From UBA6522 sp965205045 (lineage in GTDB: Bacteria; Pseudomonadota; Gammaproteobacteria; Steroidobacterales; Rariloculaceae), in NCBI GenBank assembly GCA_965205045.1, contig OZ242031.1, forward strand, positions 4,526,001 through 4,590,000: a DNA stretch of 64,000 bases, in the 5' to 3' direction. A program made the translations under genes and the position numbers. Positions 44,093 to 52,948 of the stretch are shown one piece after another. How positions within the stretch are numbered: the first letter of the stretch is position 1; every line of letters starts with the position of its first letter. The notes beneath the pieces are model-generated. The model was not told the DNA's origin and searched no databases. It saw only the letters and a program-made list of their open reading frames with translations.

Positions 44093-44144
44093 GGGGTTCG
44101 CACTCGCCGCCGTTGAAGCGCCGATTATACCCGCTCCACGCCCG

Positions 44145-44495
44145 TCACGCCGCCATCCGGTAACGCTTGCGCTGGCGCCGGACCACGATGTCCGTCCCCT
44201 CCAGCAGCGCCAGCAGCGCGGTGCGAGTCAACGCCAGGGACCCGCCGCCCCGTGCGCCCAACGCCGCGAACCGCCCTTGCTCCAGGCGCTTGGCCCAGAT
44301 CCAGTACCCGCCGGCATCGAACGCCAGCACCTTCAGCATCGTGCGCCGGCGGTTCACGAACACGTACCACTGCCCGTTCGTGGGATCGCGTCCCAGCTCG
44401 TGGCGCACCAGCGCCGAGAGCCCGTCGAAGGAACGGCGCATGTCGCACGGCGGCGTGTACAGCCAGATGCGGCAATCCCCGCCGAGGTTCAACAC
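44145..44495 (-). CDS. tnpB: IS66 accessory protein TnpB
   Basis: A 116-residue protein starting at GTG (44495), overlapping the tnpA stop. The family sequence RIWLYTPPCDMRRSFDGLSALV, NGQWYVFVNRRRTMLKVLAFDAGGYWIWAKRLEQGRF (cut) is unmistakable. It is needed for transposition of IS66-family elements; its precise action is unknown. Confidence 0.95.
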   Translation of the reverse strand: MLNLGGDCRIWLYTPPCDMRRSFDGLSALVRHELGRDPTNGQWYVFVNRRRTMLKVLAFDAGGYWIWAKRLEQGRFAALGARGGGSLALTRTALLALLEGTDIVVRRQRKRYRMAA

Positions 44496-44788
44496 CGCGG
44501 CGGGCGACGCAACCGCAATACCACCCCCTCGCCCAGGTCCAGCTCCGCCTCCCACGCCGGCAATGCCGTCGGCGAATCGGCCAACTCCACGAACCGTCCC
44601 GCGCCGTTCGCCCCGCTGCCCGCTTCGGAGCGCCGCAGCTTGCGCCGCCACAACGAAAACGTGCTCGGCGCCAAGTCCTCCGCCGTGCAAAACTGCTTGC
44701 GCGTCTGGCCGCTACGCTCGAACCGCGACACGATCGTCCGCCACTCCTCCGCCGAGCGGCGCACCGTCATCCGTTTGCCCTCGCTCAT
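44489..44788 (-). CDS. tnpA: IS66 accessory protein TnpA
   Basis: A 99-residue helix-turn-helix protein: SAEEWRTIVSRFERSGQTRKQFC and LAPSTFSLWRRKLRR form the DNA-binding domain. The ATG at 44788 is the usual start (MSEGKRMTVRR); 24 further upstream codons are open but unlikely. It is coupled to tnpB by overlap. Confidence 0.9.
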   Translation of the reverse strand: MSEGKRMTVRRSAEEWRTIVSRFERSGQTRKQFCTAEDLAPSTFSLWRRKLRRSEAGSGANGAGRFVELADSPTALPAWEAELDLGEGVVLRLRRPPRC

Positions 44789-44873
44789 CCTCCCAGCCTC
44801 CTTCGTCATGAAAACATCGAAGGAAACCCCATAATCAGGCGACGGACAATGACGGCTCAAATTGCCCGCTTAC

Positions 44874-44881
44874 GATCAATT
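44874..44881. repeat. IS66 target-site duplication, right copy
   Basis: GATCAATT directly outside the right end of the element; the left copy is at 42484-42491. Confidence 0.95.
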
Positions 44882-46595
44882 CGCCGTCCGGTGCGCTGCA
44901 ATCCAGCCGCTGCCCCGGAGCAAAGAAGTTCTGCCCCAGCCAATCGTATGACGAGGGGCCACGATCGCCCGCTGCAGCGAGATAACTCGACGCATCGTCG
45001 ACAGACCCGTCGCCCGAATAGACGGCCACCTGGGGATACGGATACAGCGGGCGTGAACGGGTGCCTGAAACGTCAGCACTTTCTTCATCGGCACTCGCTC
45101 TCGCGACGACCATCTCCGGCGCGCGATCGTTCTCCACCCAATCCATGACCGCCGAGAGCATGTCGATGCTGTCGGGCCCCGGACCGCCGCTGCAATGGTA
45201 TACACCGGGCATCATGAACAGGCGAGCGAACGACGACGTGCGCTCGGGTCCGAGCAGCGATTCGACCGCCTCGTAATAGGCGATCGTACCGATCGGCGAG
45301 ATGTGCTGATCCGCCCAACCGTGCCACAGAATCAACTTGCCGCCGGCGGCCTCGAATGGCGAGAGATCGGGGTCCGTCGCCGCGTAGAGACCGTACAGGG
45401 GACGGACCTCGTCGAATCCGGCCGCGGTGAACTCCACCGAGTCGATGGAAAAGGGCTGAGGCGGGTTTTCCTCATAAAGCAGATACGAAAACGCATCGGT
45501 CGAGATGATTCTGCTGAACAGCATGTCGCTGCCCGGCCGCGGCACGAAAACGCCGGGCCAGGACAGCTCGGAGCCGTACTGCGGACCGCCGAGCGTCAGC
45601 GACAGGCCGGTCTCGGGGTCTTTCGGGCCCTCGTAGAGCCTTCTGACCGTTTCGACCTCCGCAGCGGTCAGGCAGCCTGCGTTTTCGCTGTCGTCCGCGC
45701 ACTGTATGGTGGCAGGGTCGAAGTCGCATGCACGCGGGTCGGCAATCAGCCCGTCCTGCAATCCGTCGAGGTCGTCGCAGGCAGCGAAAACGGCCTCGGA
45801 AAGGATCGGCAACCGCTCTGCCACCAGAATCGGGGCTCCGCTTTCGTCCGTATTGGAGCGCGCCTGCCAGGCGTGGTAAAAGCCGTCGAGCTGCGGCAGG
45901 TTCATGGCCGGCGCGCCTGCCACGATTCCGTCGAAGTCTTCCGGATAGCGCTGAGCTTCCATGAGCGCCTGTCGCCCACCGGTCGAGCACCCGCTGAAAT
46001 AGGAGTACTCGGCAGGCTGCCCGTAATACTCGGCGATCAATGCCTTGGAGGCGATGGCGGTCATGTGAGTGGCACGGTAGGCGAATTCGATACGCAACTG
46101 GGGATCGTTGCCGAAGGAACCGCCCGGACCCTGGTGTCCCATGTCCGTCGCCGACAACGCGAAGTGGCCTTCCATGACGGGCAGGCAGCCGTCGGCAGCG
46201 GCGATGCGCACGGAAACATTTCCGCAATGCCCGCCGCAACCGGTCTGAAGATAGCGCTGCCGCCAGGTGTCCGTCGGCAACAACACCTGGAATCCCGTGG
46301 ACGGCGCCAGCATGCCCTGAACGTCGCAAACGGCAATACCCTCGAACGTCGACAAAGCCACGCTCGTGATTCGGCTGCCGTCGCCTCCGATCGCCGCCAG
46401 ATCAAAACTCCGGAGGGACTCGCAACTCGTGACGGGTGTGACGACTGCCAGGGGTTCGCGACCGGTTGCGGATTCGTCAACCGGTCCGGATTCGTCAACC
46501 ACAACGGGAGATTCTGAGTCGCAGGCGGCAAGCATGCCCGCGCAAACAAGAATGAAACCAGCGGCCCCTGACGAGCCGGCTCTCACGCTAAACAT
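44874..46595 (-). pseudogene. tannase/feruloyl-esterase family lipoprotein, interrupted by IS66
   Basis: 574 residues remain before the insertion. A lipoprotein signal (AGFILVCAGMLAAC, Cys at the lipobox) is followed by the tannase fold. GCSTGGRQALMEAQRYPEDF holds the nucleophile Ser with the adjacent Cys, ILWHGWADQHI the Asp, and MPGVYHCSGGPG the His with its paired Cys: the CS-D-HC arrangement of tannases. The frame now runs 12 codons into the IS and stops at 44835. All catalytic residues precede the insertion, so partial activity is not excluded. Family members hydrolyse gallate or ferulate esters. The TonB receptor gene upstream is the likely operon partner. Confidence 0.88.
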
Positions 46596-46692
46596 AGGCT
46601 TCCCGCTCCTTGATCCGGTGAAACTCGCCTTTCGCGGTCGGCAACTTGGTCGGCCGGGCCGGTTCCACAGCCACATGATTGTCCATCCGGCG

Positions 46693-48357
46693 CTAGAAAT
46701 CATACGCAAGTGTAATCCCATAGGTGCGCGGGCGGTTGACGTTGACCGTGATTTCGTTCGCGCGGTCGGGTGGCCGAAATCCCCCGATGCCGCTCGTCGC
46801 CTGAAGTTCATCTTCCAGATTACGCAGAAAGAGGCCGATGCCGAGCCGCTGATCCGCGCTGCGGTAGGTAAGGTTCAAATCCGTTCGAGTGAAGCTCCCC
46901 TGCTCGTACTGGAATGCATTGGGAATGTCGGACATGAGATAGCCGCTGCTGTACTTGGTACGGACTCTTCCGATCAGCGTGGCGCCGTTTTCCAGTGCGA
47001 AATTGCGGGAATACGTGACAGCGCCGGCAGCCTCGGGCATGCGATCGAGCGCAAACCCATCCCACGACGTAAACGGAACACCCGGTCCGAATGGCGTATT
47101 CCCCCGGGCGCCGGCGTCGAAATCAACGTATTGAGAATCTCCCAATCGCAACTCAAGATCGAGTTGAGACTGATCGTCAGGACGCCATGAGAGCTCGTTT
47201 TCCCAACCCGAGACCTCCGTCGGTGCGGTGACCGTGAACAACACGAACGTGGCAAACGCGACCTCACGAACATACGAGAGTTGCATCACCTCGTAGTCGT
47301 AAAAGAACACCGACGTGTTGTAGGTCAGCGTATCGGTTATATCCCCCTTGTAGCCGGCTTCGTAGGCGATCAGGTCTTCCGGACTGTAGTAGTCGGCTCC
47401 GGCCAGGGGCCCGGCCGGCCCGAAGTCGCTGAAACCGCCCGCCTTGTATCCTGTGGCGATGGAGCCGTAGATCATGCCCGTATCGCTCACGTCGTAGTCC
47501 AGGCCCAGGCGATACGTCACCTTGGTGTTCTCCTGATCGGCGTTGTTGGGAACACCGATACAGGGATCCGGGGCGCGGCAGGGTTCGCCATCGGGATTGC
47601 GCCAGGCATTCGGCGGCACTCCCGGCGGGGGCGGCCCGGGCGGGTAGCCCGTTCCGAGAGCAAATGTGCCGCGGCGACTGACGCCATCTTCCGACCAGCG
47701 CAGTCCGAAAGTGAGGGTCAGATCTTCCCTCCAGCCTTCGCTGTTATTCGAATTCAGGGCCAGCCTGAGCTTGACGTTGTCGGACACCGGCATGTCCAGT
47801 CCCGCCGTCGTTCGAATCGTGTTGAAGTTACTCAATTCGAGATCGATCTTGCCGCCGAATTCCTCGCCGGGCCGCCGGGTAACCACACTAACGACACCGC
47901 CGGACGTGGCCTTGCCGAACAGCGTACCCTGCGGCCCGCGCAATACCTCGATACGCTCGATGTCGAAGAACGCAAGTGCCCGTTCTCGTGGACGCCCGAC
48001 ATTGATGCCGTTGATCGTGTACCCGATACCCTCGTTACCCTTGGGCGTACTATCCGTTGTGGTGATGCCGCGTATGGCGATGACGGGACCGAAGAACCCG
48101 TTTTCGACCTCGACTCCAGGCGCGACATTGGGTAGGTCATGGATGTCCGTGATGCCGGATTCAATCAGGGCATCCCCCGTCAGCACGGTGAGCGCGATGG
48201 GCGTTTCCTGCGCCGTGCCGCCCATCTTCGTGGCAGTAACAACGATCTCTTCCAGGACATTGTCATCGCCGGCCGCATCCTGTGCGTACACTGGCGTGAC
48301 AGCGGACAAGGTGAGTCCGGCAACGAAGCAAATGAGGTATTCTCGCGGGCGAATCAT
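46693..48357 (-). pseudogene. TonB-dependent receptor with internal barrel deletion
   Basis: A 554-residue outer-membrane receptor with signal peptide (MIRPREYLICFVAGLTLSAVTPVYAQ), TonB box region (LEEIVVTATKM) and complete plug domain (PIALTVLTGDALIESGI, IEVLRGPQGTLFGKATSGGVVSVVTR cut). After LRLALNSNNSEGW (near 47730) the sequence jumps to REDLTLTFGLRWSEDG, normally found some 200 or more residues later. The C-terminal strands end correctly in RPTYGITLAYDF-like RPRTYGITLAYDF. Barrels of this family usually need 700-800 residues, so an in-frame deletion is inferred and function is doubtful. It lies 97 bases upstream of the esterase gene. Confidence 0.7.
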
Positions 48358-48390
48358 GATCTCTCCCCTTTCGTCAGCAATCGCTTGCAC

Positions 48391-48516
48391 TGTTAAGGCA
48401 CACTAGAAATACATAGCTATCTATATATAATTTGACCATAACGCGGAAATTTTTCAAATTCAACCGATGGGCTATCTCTTCCAACATGACATGACGGCAC
48501 AATGGCCTGACTGCGA
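48391..48516. promoter_or_regulatory. divergent control region between receptor and marR genes
   Basis: A strikingly AT-rich segment in GC-rich surroundings. ATAGCTAT (48413-48420) is a perfect 8-base palindrome, directly followed by TATATA and a TATAAT (48426-48431) on the plus strand that could serve marR. A MarR-family protein encoded alongside would be expected to bind here. No clear -35 box was found. Confidence 0.45.
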
Positions 48517-48528
48517 GTGATTGTTTCC

Positions 48529-49011
48529 ATGAAAAATCCTGTCGAGACGACTCAGGCGTGCGGCCTGTCCCTGTCCGAAAGCGTCGCGGCCATCATGCGG
48601 TCGCTGGCACGTGACTACACGCGCGCGCTGGAACGCCGTATTGCCGCGCACAACGTCACGGTCAGCATGTGGTTCCCGTTACGAATACTCTGGGAAGAAG
48701 ATGGGATTACCCAGAATGAAATTCAGCAGAGGCTCGGTCTGGCCCAACCGACACTGACCATCGCTCTGGAGCGGCTCGAACGGCGTGGGCTGATCGTGCG
48801 GCAACGCAGCGAAACGGACCGCCGCAAGATTCGCGTTCGCCTTACCCGTGAAGGTATTGTTCTGAAGGACGAAGTTCTACACTACGCGGACGAGGTTCAG
48901 GCGATCGCCACAAAGAACGTCTCCAAAGGGGAACTCGATATGCTCTACCGCGTCTTCGCAAAAATGAGAGAATCACTCGAAGCAGAGCAGGAGACAACGC
49001 GTGTCCGCTAA
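48529..49011 (+). CDS. MarR-family transcriptional regulator
   Basis: A 160-residue winged-helix protein. The DNA-binding domain runs ITQNEIQQRLGLAQPTLTIALERLERRGLI followed by the wing RQRSETDRRKIRVRLT, with dimer helices at both ends. ATG at 48529 is preferred; GTG at 48517 would add four residues. MarR proteins often respond to phenolic ligands. Its 3' end overlaps the transhydroxylase gene by 11 bases, and it faces the receptor-esterase genes, so it probably controls the whole phenolic locus. Confidence 0.9.
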   Translation: MKNPVETTQACGLSLSESVAAIMRSLARDYTRALERRIAAHNVTVSMWFPLRILWEEDGITQNEIQQRLGLAQPTLTIALERLERRGLIVRQRSETDRRKIRVRLTREGIVLKDEVLHYADEVQAIATKNVSKGELDMLYRVFAKMRESLEAEQETTRVR

Positions 49012-52000
49012 GGTATACGAATTCGCGTTCTCGGTCCTGCTGTACGCCATCTACCGGGCCATTCGGCTCACGGCCTGGCGGCATCGGGATTTCGCAGACC
49101 GCCTTCGAGAACGGAACCTGGTTGCGCAGATGCGCGCCAGGGAAGGACCGGGACGATATTTCGTCATAAGGGAGGGAACGGTTTCGTCGCGGCACGGTAT
49201 CCACCCGGCGCCGGACGTGACGGTCGGGTTCAAATCGGCGCGTCTGGCCCTTCGCATATTCCTGAATCCGGGCGATCAGCTCGGACGAATCAACGCCGCC
49301 AAGACATTCAGCATGACTCTGGATGGCCCGGAGGACAAATCCATCTGGTTCATGTTCACGCTCGAGAGCATGGTCTCTGCGGGCTGGCGTTATGGCATCG
49401 ATGTCGGCAACGGCGAGACGCGCTACTGCAACATGGCCAACGGCGGTCCGCTGTTCGTCTATGTCCGCGACGGCAAGATCGTGCGCATGACCCCGATCGT
49501 ATTCGACGGCGACGACCCCCAGCCCTGGTCCATCAGGGCAAAGGGCAAGACCTTCACCCCGCCCCGAAAAACGACGCTCGCGCCCCACGGCCAGAATGTC
49601 AAGTCCATCGTCTATTCTCCCGACCGGTTGCTCCACCCGATGAAGCGCGTCGATTTCGACCCGGACGGGGAGAGAAACCCCGAGAATCGGGGGGTCTCCG
49701 GCTACGAGCGCATAAGCTGGGACGAAGCGCTCGATATCGTCGCAAACGAGATCAAGCGGCAGAAAACCGTTCACGGACCGGGATCGATTGCCTGCAGTCA
49801 CCCGTCCCATCACACGTGGGGCAACATCGGCTACTACCTGAGCGCTCTGCGCAAATTCGAGAACGCGGTGGGAATGACCGAAGTCCACCACAACCCGGAT
49901 AGCTGGGAAGGCTGGTACTGGGGGGCAAGTCACCACTGGGGCGGCTCCATGCGCGTGGGGCAGTGCGAGACCTACGGCACCGTAGAGGACTGTCTGAAAG
50001 AAGCGGAAATGATCGTATTCTGGTCAAGCAACCCGGAATCGAACAGCGGCGCTTACGGCGCCCTTGAGGGCACGGTCCGCCGAAAGTGGCTCAAGGAAGC
50101 CGGCATCAAGCTCGTGCATATCGACCCGTACTTCAATGACTCGATCCAGTTTCTCGGAGGCAAGTGGATCGCGCCCCGCCCGACGACAAGCCCCGCGCTC
50201 GCAATCGCCATTGCCTACGTCTGGATCACGGAAGACCTGTACGACAAGGACTACATTGCAACGCATACGACCGGATTCGAGACATGGCGGGACTACGTAC
50301 TCGGCAAATCCGACGGCATACCCAAGTCACCCGAATGGCAGGAGGACGAGACCGGCGTGCCTGCGAGCGACGTCAGGGCGCTGGCCAGGGAATGGGGCAC
50401 GAAGAAAACCTACCTCGGGGCGGGCGCCTGGGGTAACGGCCATGGCGGCGCCTGCCGCAACGCCACCGGCATTCAATGGGCGCGAACGATGGTCTGTCTC
50501 ATTGCCATGCAGGGATTGGGCAAGCCGGGCGTCAATATGGGGAACCTGCAGTGGGGCACGCCGCAGGACTTCAATTTCTATTTTCCGGGTTACGCCGACG
50601 GCGGAATGTCGGGCGATCTGCGCAAGACATCCATGTCCGTCGCGCTGTACCAGCGCATGCCGCAACTCCCCTCGATCAATACCAACACGCAGGTCATCCC
50701 GAGGATGCAGCTTCCCGAAGCGATTATCGACGGCAAGGCCGAAGGTTACGCCTGGGACGGCTCGAGCATCGAGGCACAGTTCACCAAGATCACTTACCCC
50801 AAGCCGGGATTTTCCCCGGTACACATGCTCTACAAGTACGGCGGATCCCTCGTGTCGACCATGCCGAACAGCAACCGCTACATCAGGATGTTCCGGTCGC
50901 CGAACCTGGAATTTGTCGTCAATCAGAACATCTGGATGGAGGGGGACACCCTGTTCGCCGACATCATTCTGCCGGCCTGCACGAACTTCGAGCGGCCGGA
51001 CATCAGCGAGTGGGCCGGGCTCGGCGGCTATGCGCATCACGGCGAGATGCAACTCAATCATCGCGTCATCACGTTTCAGCACAAGTGCATCGAGCCCCTG
51101 GGCGAGTCGAAGTCGGACTTCACCATCTTCAGGGAAATCTGCGAGCGGCTGGGACTGGCAGCCTATTTCTGCGAGGGCGTCAACGAACTCGGTTGGGTCA
51201 AACGCCAGTTCGAAGGGTCTGACCTTCCGAAATACATCTCATGGAAAAAGTTCATCCGCAAAGGGTACTTTGTAGTCCCGACGGAGAAGGAAAAGTTGCG
51301 CGTACCCGTCTCCTGGAACTGGTTCTACGAGGGCAGGAAGAAGGACGTGCCGGAACCCATGCCGCTGCCGTCCGATTATTCGGAGGAGTACCTGAAGGGG
51401 CTGCAGACGCAGTCGGGGAAAATCGAGTTCGATTGCGAGAGCCTCAAGCGGTTCGATCCGGACTGCGAAGAGCGGCCGACCATCGTCAAGTACCAGCGCG
51501 CCGACGAGAGCCCGAACGGGGAAGGCTATGAAGCGTATCCCCTGCAGCTCATCTCGCCGCACCCCCGCTTCTCGTTCCACACCCAGGGCGACGGCAAGGA
51601 CAGCTTTCTCAACGACATTCCCGAACACCGCGTCCTCATCGACGGCTACTACTACTGGATCGCTCGCCTCAATCCCGCCGATGCGGAGGCTCGGGGCATC
51701 GAGGAGGACGATCTCGTACGTCTGCACAACGCACGCGGCGCCGTCATCTGCGCCGCAAAGCTCACCCACCGCGTCGAGCCGGGAGTCGTCCACTCATACG
51801 AATCCTCCGCCATCTACGACCCGGTCGGCGAGCCAGGCTACTCCGCCGACAGGGGCGGCTCGGTGAACCTGCTTTCGTCCAGCCGCTCGCAGATTCGCAA
51901 GGCCCACTCCATGGGGGCGAGTTGCTGCCAGATCGAAGTCGACAAATGGCACCCGGACCAGGCTTCGATGCCCCCTCCGACGCACCGGAAGTTCGCAGGG

Positions 52001-52033
52001 ACTGAAGAGTCTTCTGCCAGGCAAACAGCATGA
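49001..52033 (+). CDS. molybdopterin transhydroxylase large subunit (pyrogallol-phloroglucinol type) with N-terminal SCP2-like domain
   Basis: A 1010-residue protein. From about residue 145 (GGPLFVYVRDGKIVRMTP) it matches the pyrogallol-phloroglucinol transhydroxylase alpha subunit: KGKTFTPPRKT, ERISWDEALDIV, HHNPDSWEGWYWG (296-308, with the expected Ser Mo ligand), VFWSSNPESNSGAYG, KYGGSLVSTMPNSNRYIRMF, ADIILPACTNFERPDISEW and VHSYESSAIYDP. The enzyme moves hydroxyl groups between polyphenols. Residues 45-130 (YFVIREGTVSSRHGI, PDVTVGF, FSMTLDGPED) instead resemble an SCP2 sterol-carrier domain, absent from the known enzyme. The GTG start overlaps marR; the small subunit overlaps the 3' end. 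No export signal is seen. Confidence 0.82.
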   Translation: MSAKVYEFAFSVLLYAIYRAIRLTAWRHRDFADRLRERNLVAQMRAREGPGRYFVIREGTVSSRHGIHPAPDVTVGFKSARLALRIFLNPGDQLGRINAAKTFSMTLDGPEDKSIWFMFTLESMVSAGWRYGIDVGNGETRYCNMANGGPLFVYVRDGKIVRMTPIVFDGDDPQPWSIRAKGKTFTPPRKTTLAPHGQNVKSIVYSPDRLLHPMKRVDFDPDGERNPENRGVSGYERISWDEALDIVANEIKRQKTVHGPGSIACSHPSHHTWGNIGYYLSALRKFENAVGMTEVHHNPDSWEGWYWGASHHWGGSMRVGQCETYGTVEDCLKEAEMIVFWSSNPESNSGAYGALEGTVRRKWLKEAGIKLVHIDPYFNDSIQFLGGKWIAPRPTTSPALAIAIAYVWITEDLYDKDYIATHTTGFETWRDYVLGKSDGIPKSPEWQEDETGVPASDVRALAREWGTKKTYLGAGAWGNGHGGACRNATGIQWARTMVCLIAMQGLGKPGVNMGNLQWGTPQDFNFYFPGYADGGMSGDLRKTSMSVALYQRMPQLPSINTNTQVIPRMQLPEAIIDGKAEGYAWDGSSIEAQFTKITYPKPGFSPVHMLYKYGGSLVSTMPNSNRYIRMFRSPNLEFVVNQNIWMEGDTLFADIILPACTNFERPDISEWAGLGGYAHHGEMQLNHRVITFQHKCIEPLGESKSDFTIFREICERLGLAAYFCEGVNELGWVKRQFEGSDLPKYISWKKFIRKGYFVVPTEKEKLRVPVSWNWFYEGRKKDVPEPMPLPSDYSEEYLKGLQTQSGKIEFDCESLKRFDPDCEERPTIVKYQRADESPNGEGYEAYPLQLISPHPRFSFHTQGDGKDSFLNDIPEHRVLIDGYYYWIARLNPADAEARGIEEDDLVRLHNARGAVICAAKLTHRVEPGVVHSYESSAIYDPVGEPGYSADRGGSVNLLSSSRSQIRKAHSMGASCCQIEVDKWHPDQASMPPPTHRKFAGTEESSARQTA

Positions 52034-52875
52034 AGAAGTGGAACCTCATCGTCGACGTTGCCGAATGCACGAACTGCAACCTGTGCACACTGGCAAACCA
52101 GGACGAGCACGTCGGCAACGAGTTTGAAGGCTACGCGGCGCCGATGCCACGCCACCGCAACCGATGGATCGAGATCCTCTCCCGCGAGCGCGGTCACGGC
52201 CCGGTAATGGACGTCGCCCACGTACCGGTCATGTGTCAGCACTGCGACGACGCGCCATGTGTGTCCGCCGCAGAAAACGGCGCAGTGACAAAGCGCGAAG
52301 ACGGTATCGTCGTCATCGACCCGGTCAAGGCGAAAGGCCAGAAGGCGATCGCCGACGCCTGCCCCTACGGCGCGGTGCGCTGGAACGAAGACGCCGAACT
52401 GCCGCAGCACTGGTTCTTCGACGCCCATCTGCTCGACAACGGTTGGGACGAACCGCGCTGCAGCCAGGTCTGTGCAACGGGCGCCCTGCAGGCCGTCAAG
52501 GTGACCGACGCGGAAATGGCGCAACTCAAGGAGCGGGACGGCCTTCGCGAGCTCAAGCCGGAAGCGAGAACGCAGCCGCGAATTCATTACAGGAATTTGC
52601 ATCGGTTTACGCACGAGTTCGTTGGCGGTACCGTCGTTGCGACGGTAAACGGCGTCACCGACTGCGTGGCGGGCGCGTCCGTAAGACTGTCGGCGTCGAG
52701 CACAACCGTAGGAGAGACTGTCACTGACGCCTTCGGCGAATTCAAGATCGACTACCTGGAGCCCGACAGCGGCGAATACGAGCTTGCGATCGAAATCGAC
52801 GGACGGGCGGTCAAGGCGCTGCGCGTGGAGGTCACCGACAGTGTCTACCTCGGCAGAATCGATTTGACCGCCTGA
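52030..52875 (+). CDS. transhydroxylase small iron-sulfur subunit
   Basis: A 281-residue partner of the large subunit, overlapping it by four bases. The ferredoxin part has CTNCNLCTLANQDEH, MCQHCDDAPC, ACPYGA and PRCSQVC: nine cysteines instead of the twelve expected for three [4Fe-4S] clusters. The QKCTMC-type motif is replaced by QHWFFDAH, and the fourth Cys of the first motif is Asn. The C-terminal 80 residues (TVVATVNGVTDCVAGASVRL, DAFGEFKIDYLEPDSGEYEL) form the transthyretin-like beta domain known in this enzyme. Fewer clusters are inferred. Confidence 0.82.
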   Translation: MKKWNLIVDVAECTNCNLCTLANQDEHVGNEFEGYAAPMPRHRNRWIEILSRERGHGPVMDVAHVPVMCQHCDDAPCVSAAENGAVTKREDGIVVIDPVKAKGQKAIADACPYGAVRWNEDAELPQHWFFDAHLLDNGWDEPRCSQVCATGALQAVKVTDAEMAQLKERDGLRELKPEARTQPRIHYRNLHRFTHEFVGGTVVATVNGVTDCVAGASVRLSASSTTVGETVTDAFGEFKIDYLEPDSGEYELAIEIDGRAVKALRVEVTDSVYLGRIDLTA

Positions 52876-52948
52876 CGGGCACGGTGCCGAACACAACCGA
52901 CACAATTGCATCGGTGGCCGCAGGGCGCATCCACCAGGGAACACGAAC

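Larger units (their letters stand above)
42492..44873 (-). mobile_element. complete IS66-family insertion sequence
   Basis: A 2382-bp element whose ends read GTAAGCGGGCAA inward on both sides (12 perfect bases, then further partial matches such as CCGT), the GTAAGC start being typical of IS66. It carries tnpA, tnpB and tnpC in the usual order on the minus strand, all intact. The identical 8-bp flanks and intact genes point to a recent insertion. It disrupts a tannase/feruloyl-esterase family gene. Confidence 0.97.

Noticed and set aside
42638..44116. A 492-codon plus-strand frame across the IS66 tnpC gene
   Set aside because: It lies opposite a full-length TnpC with all catalytic motifs; the translation is low-complexity and matches nothing.
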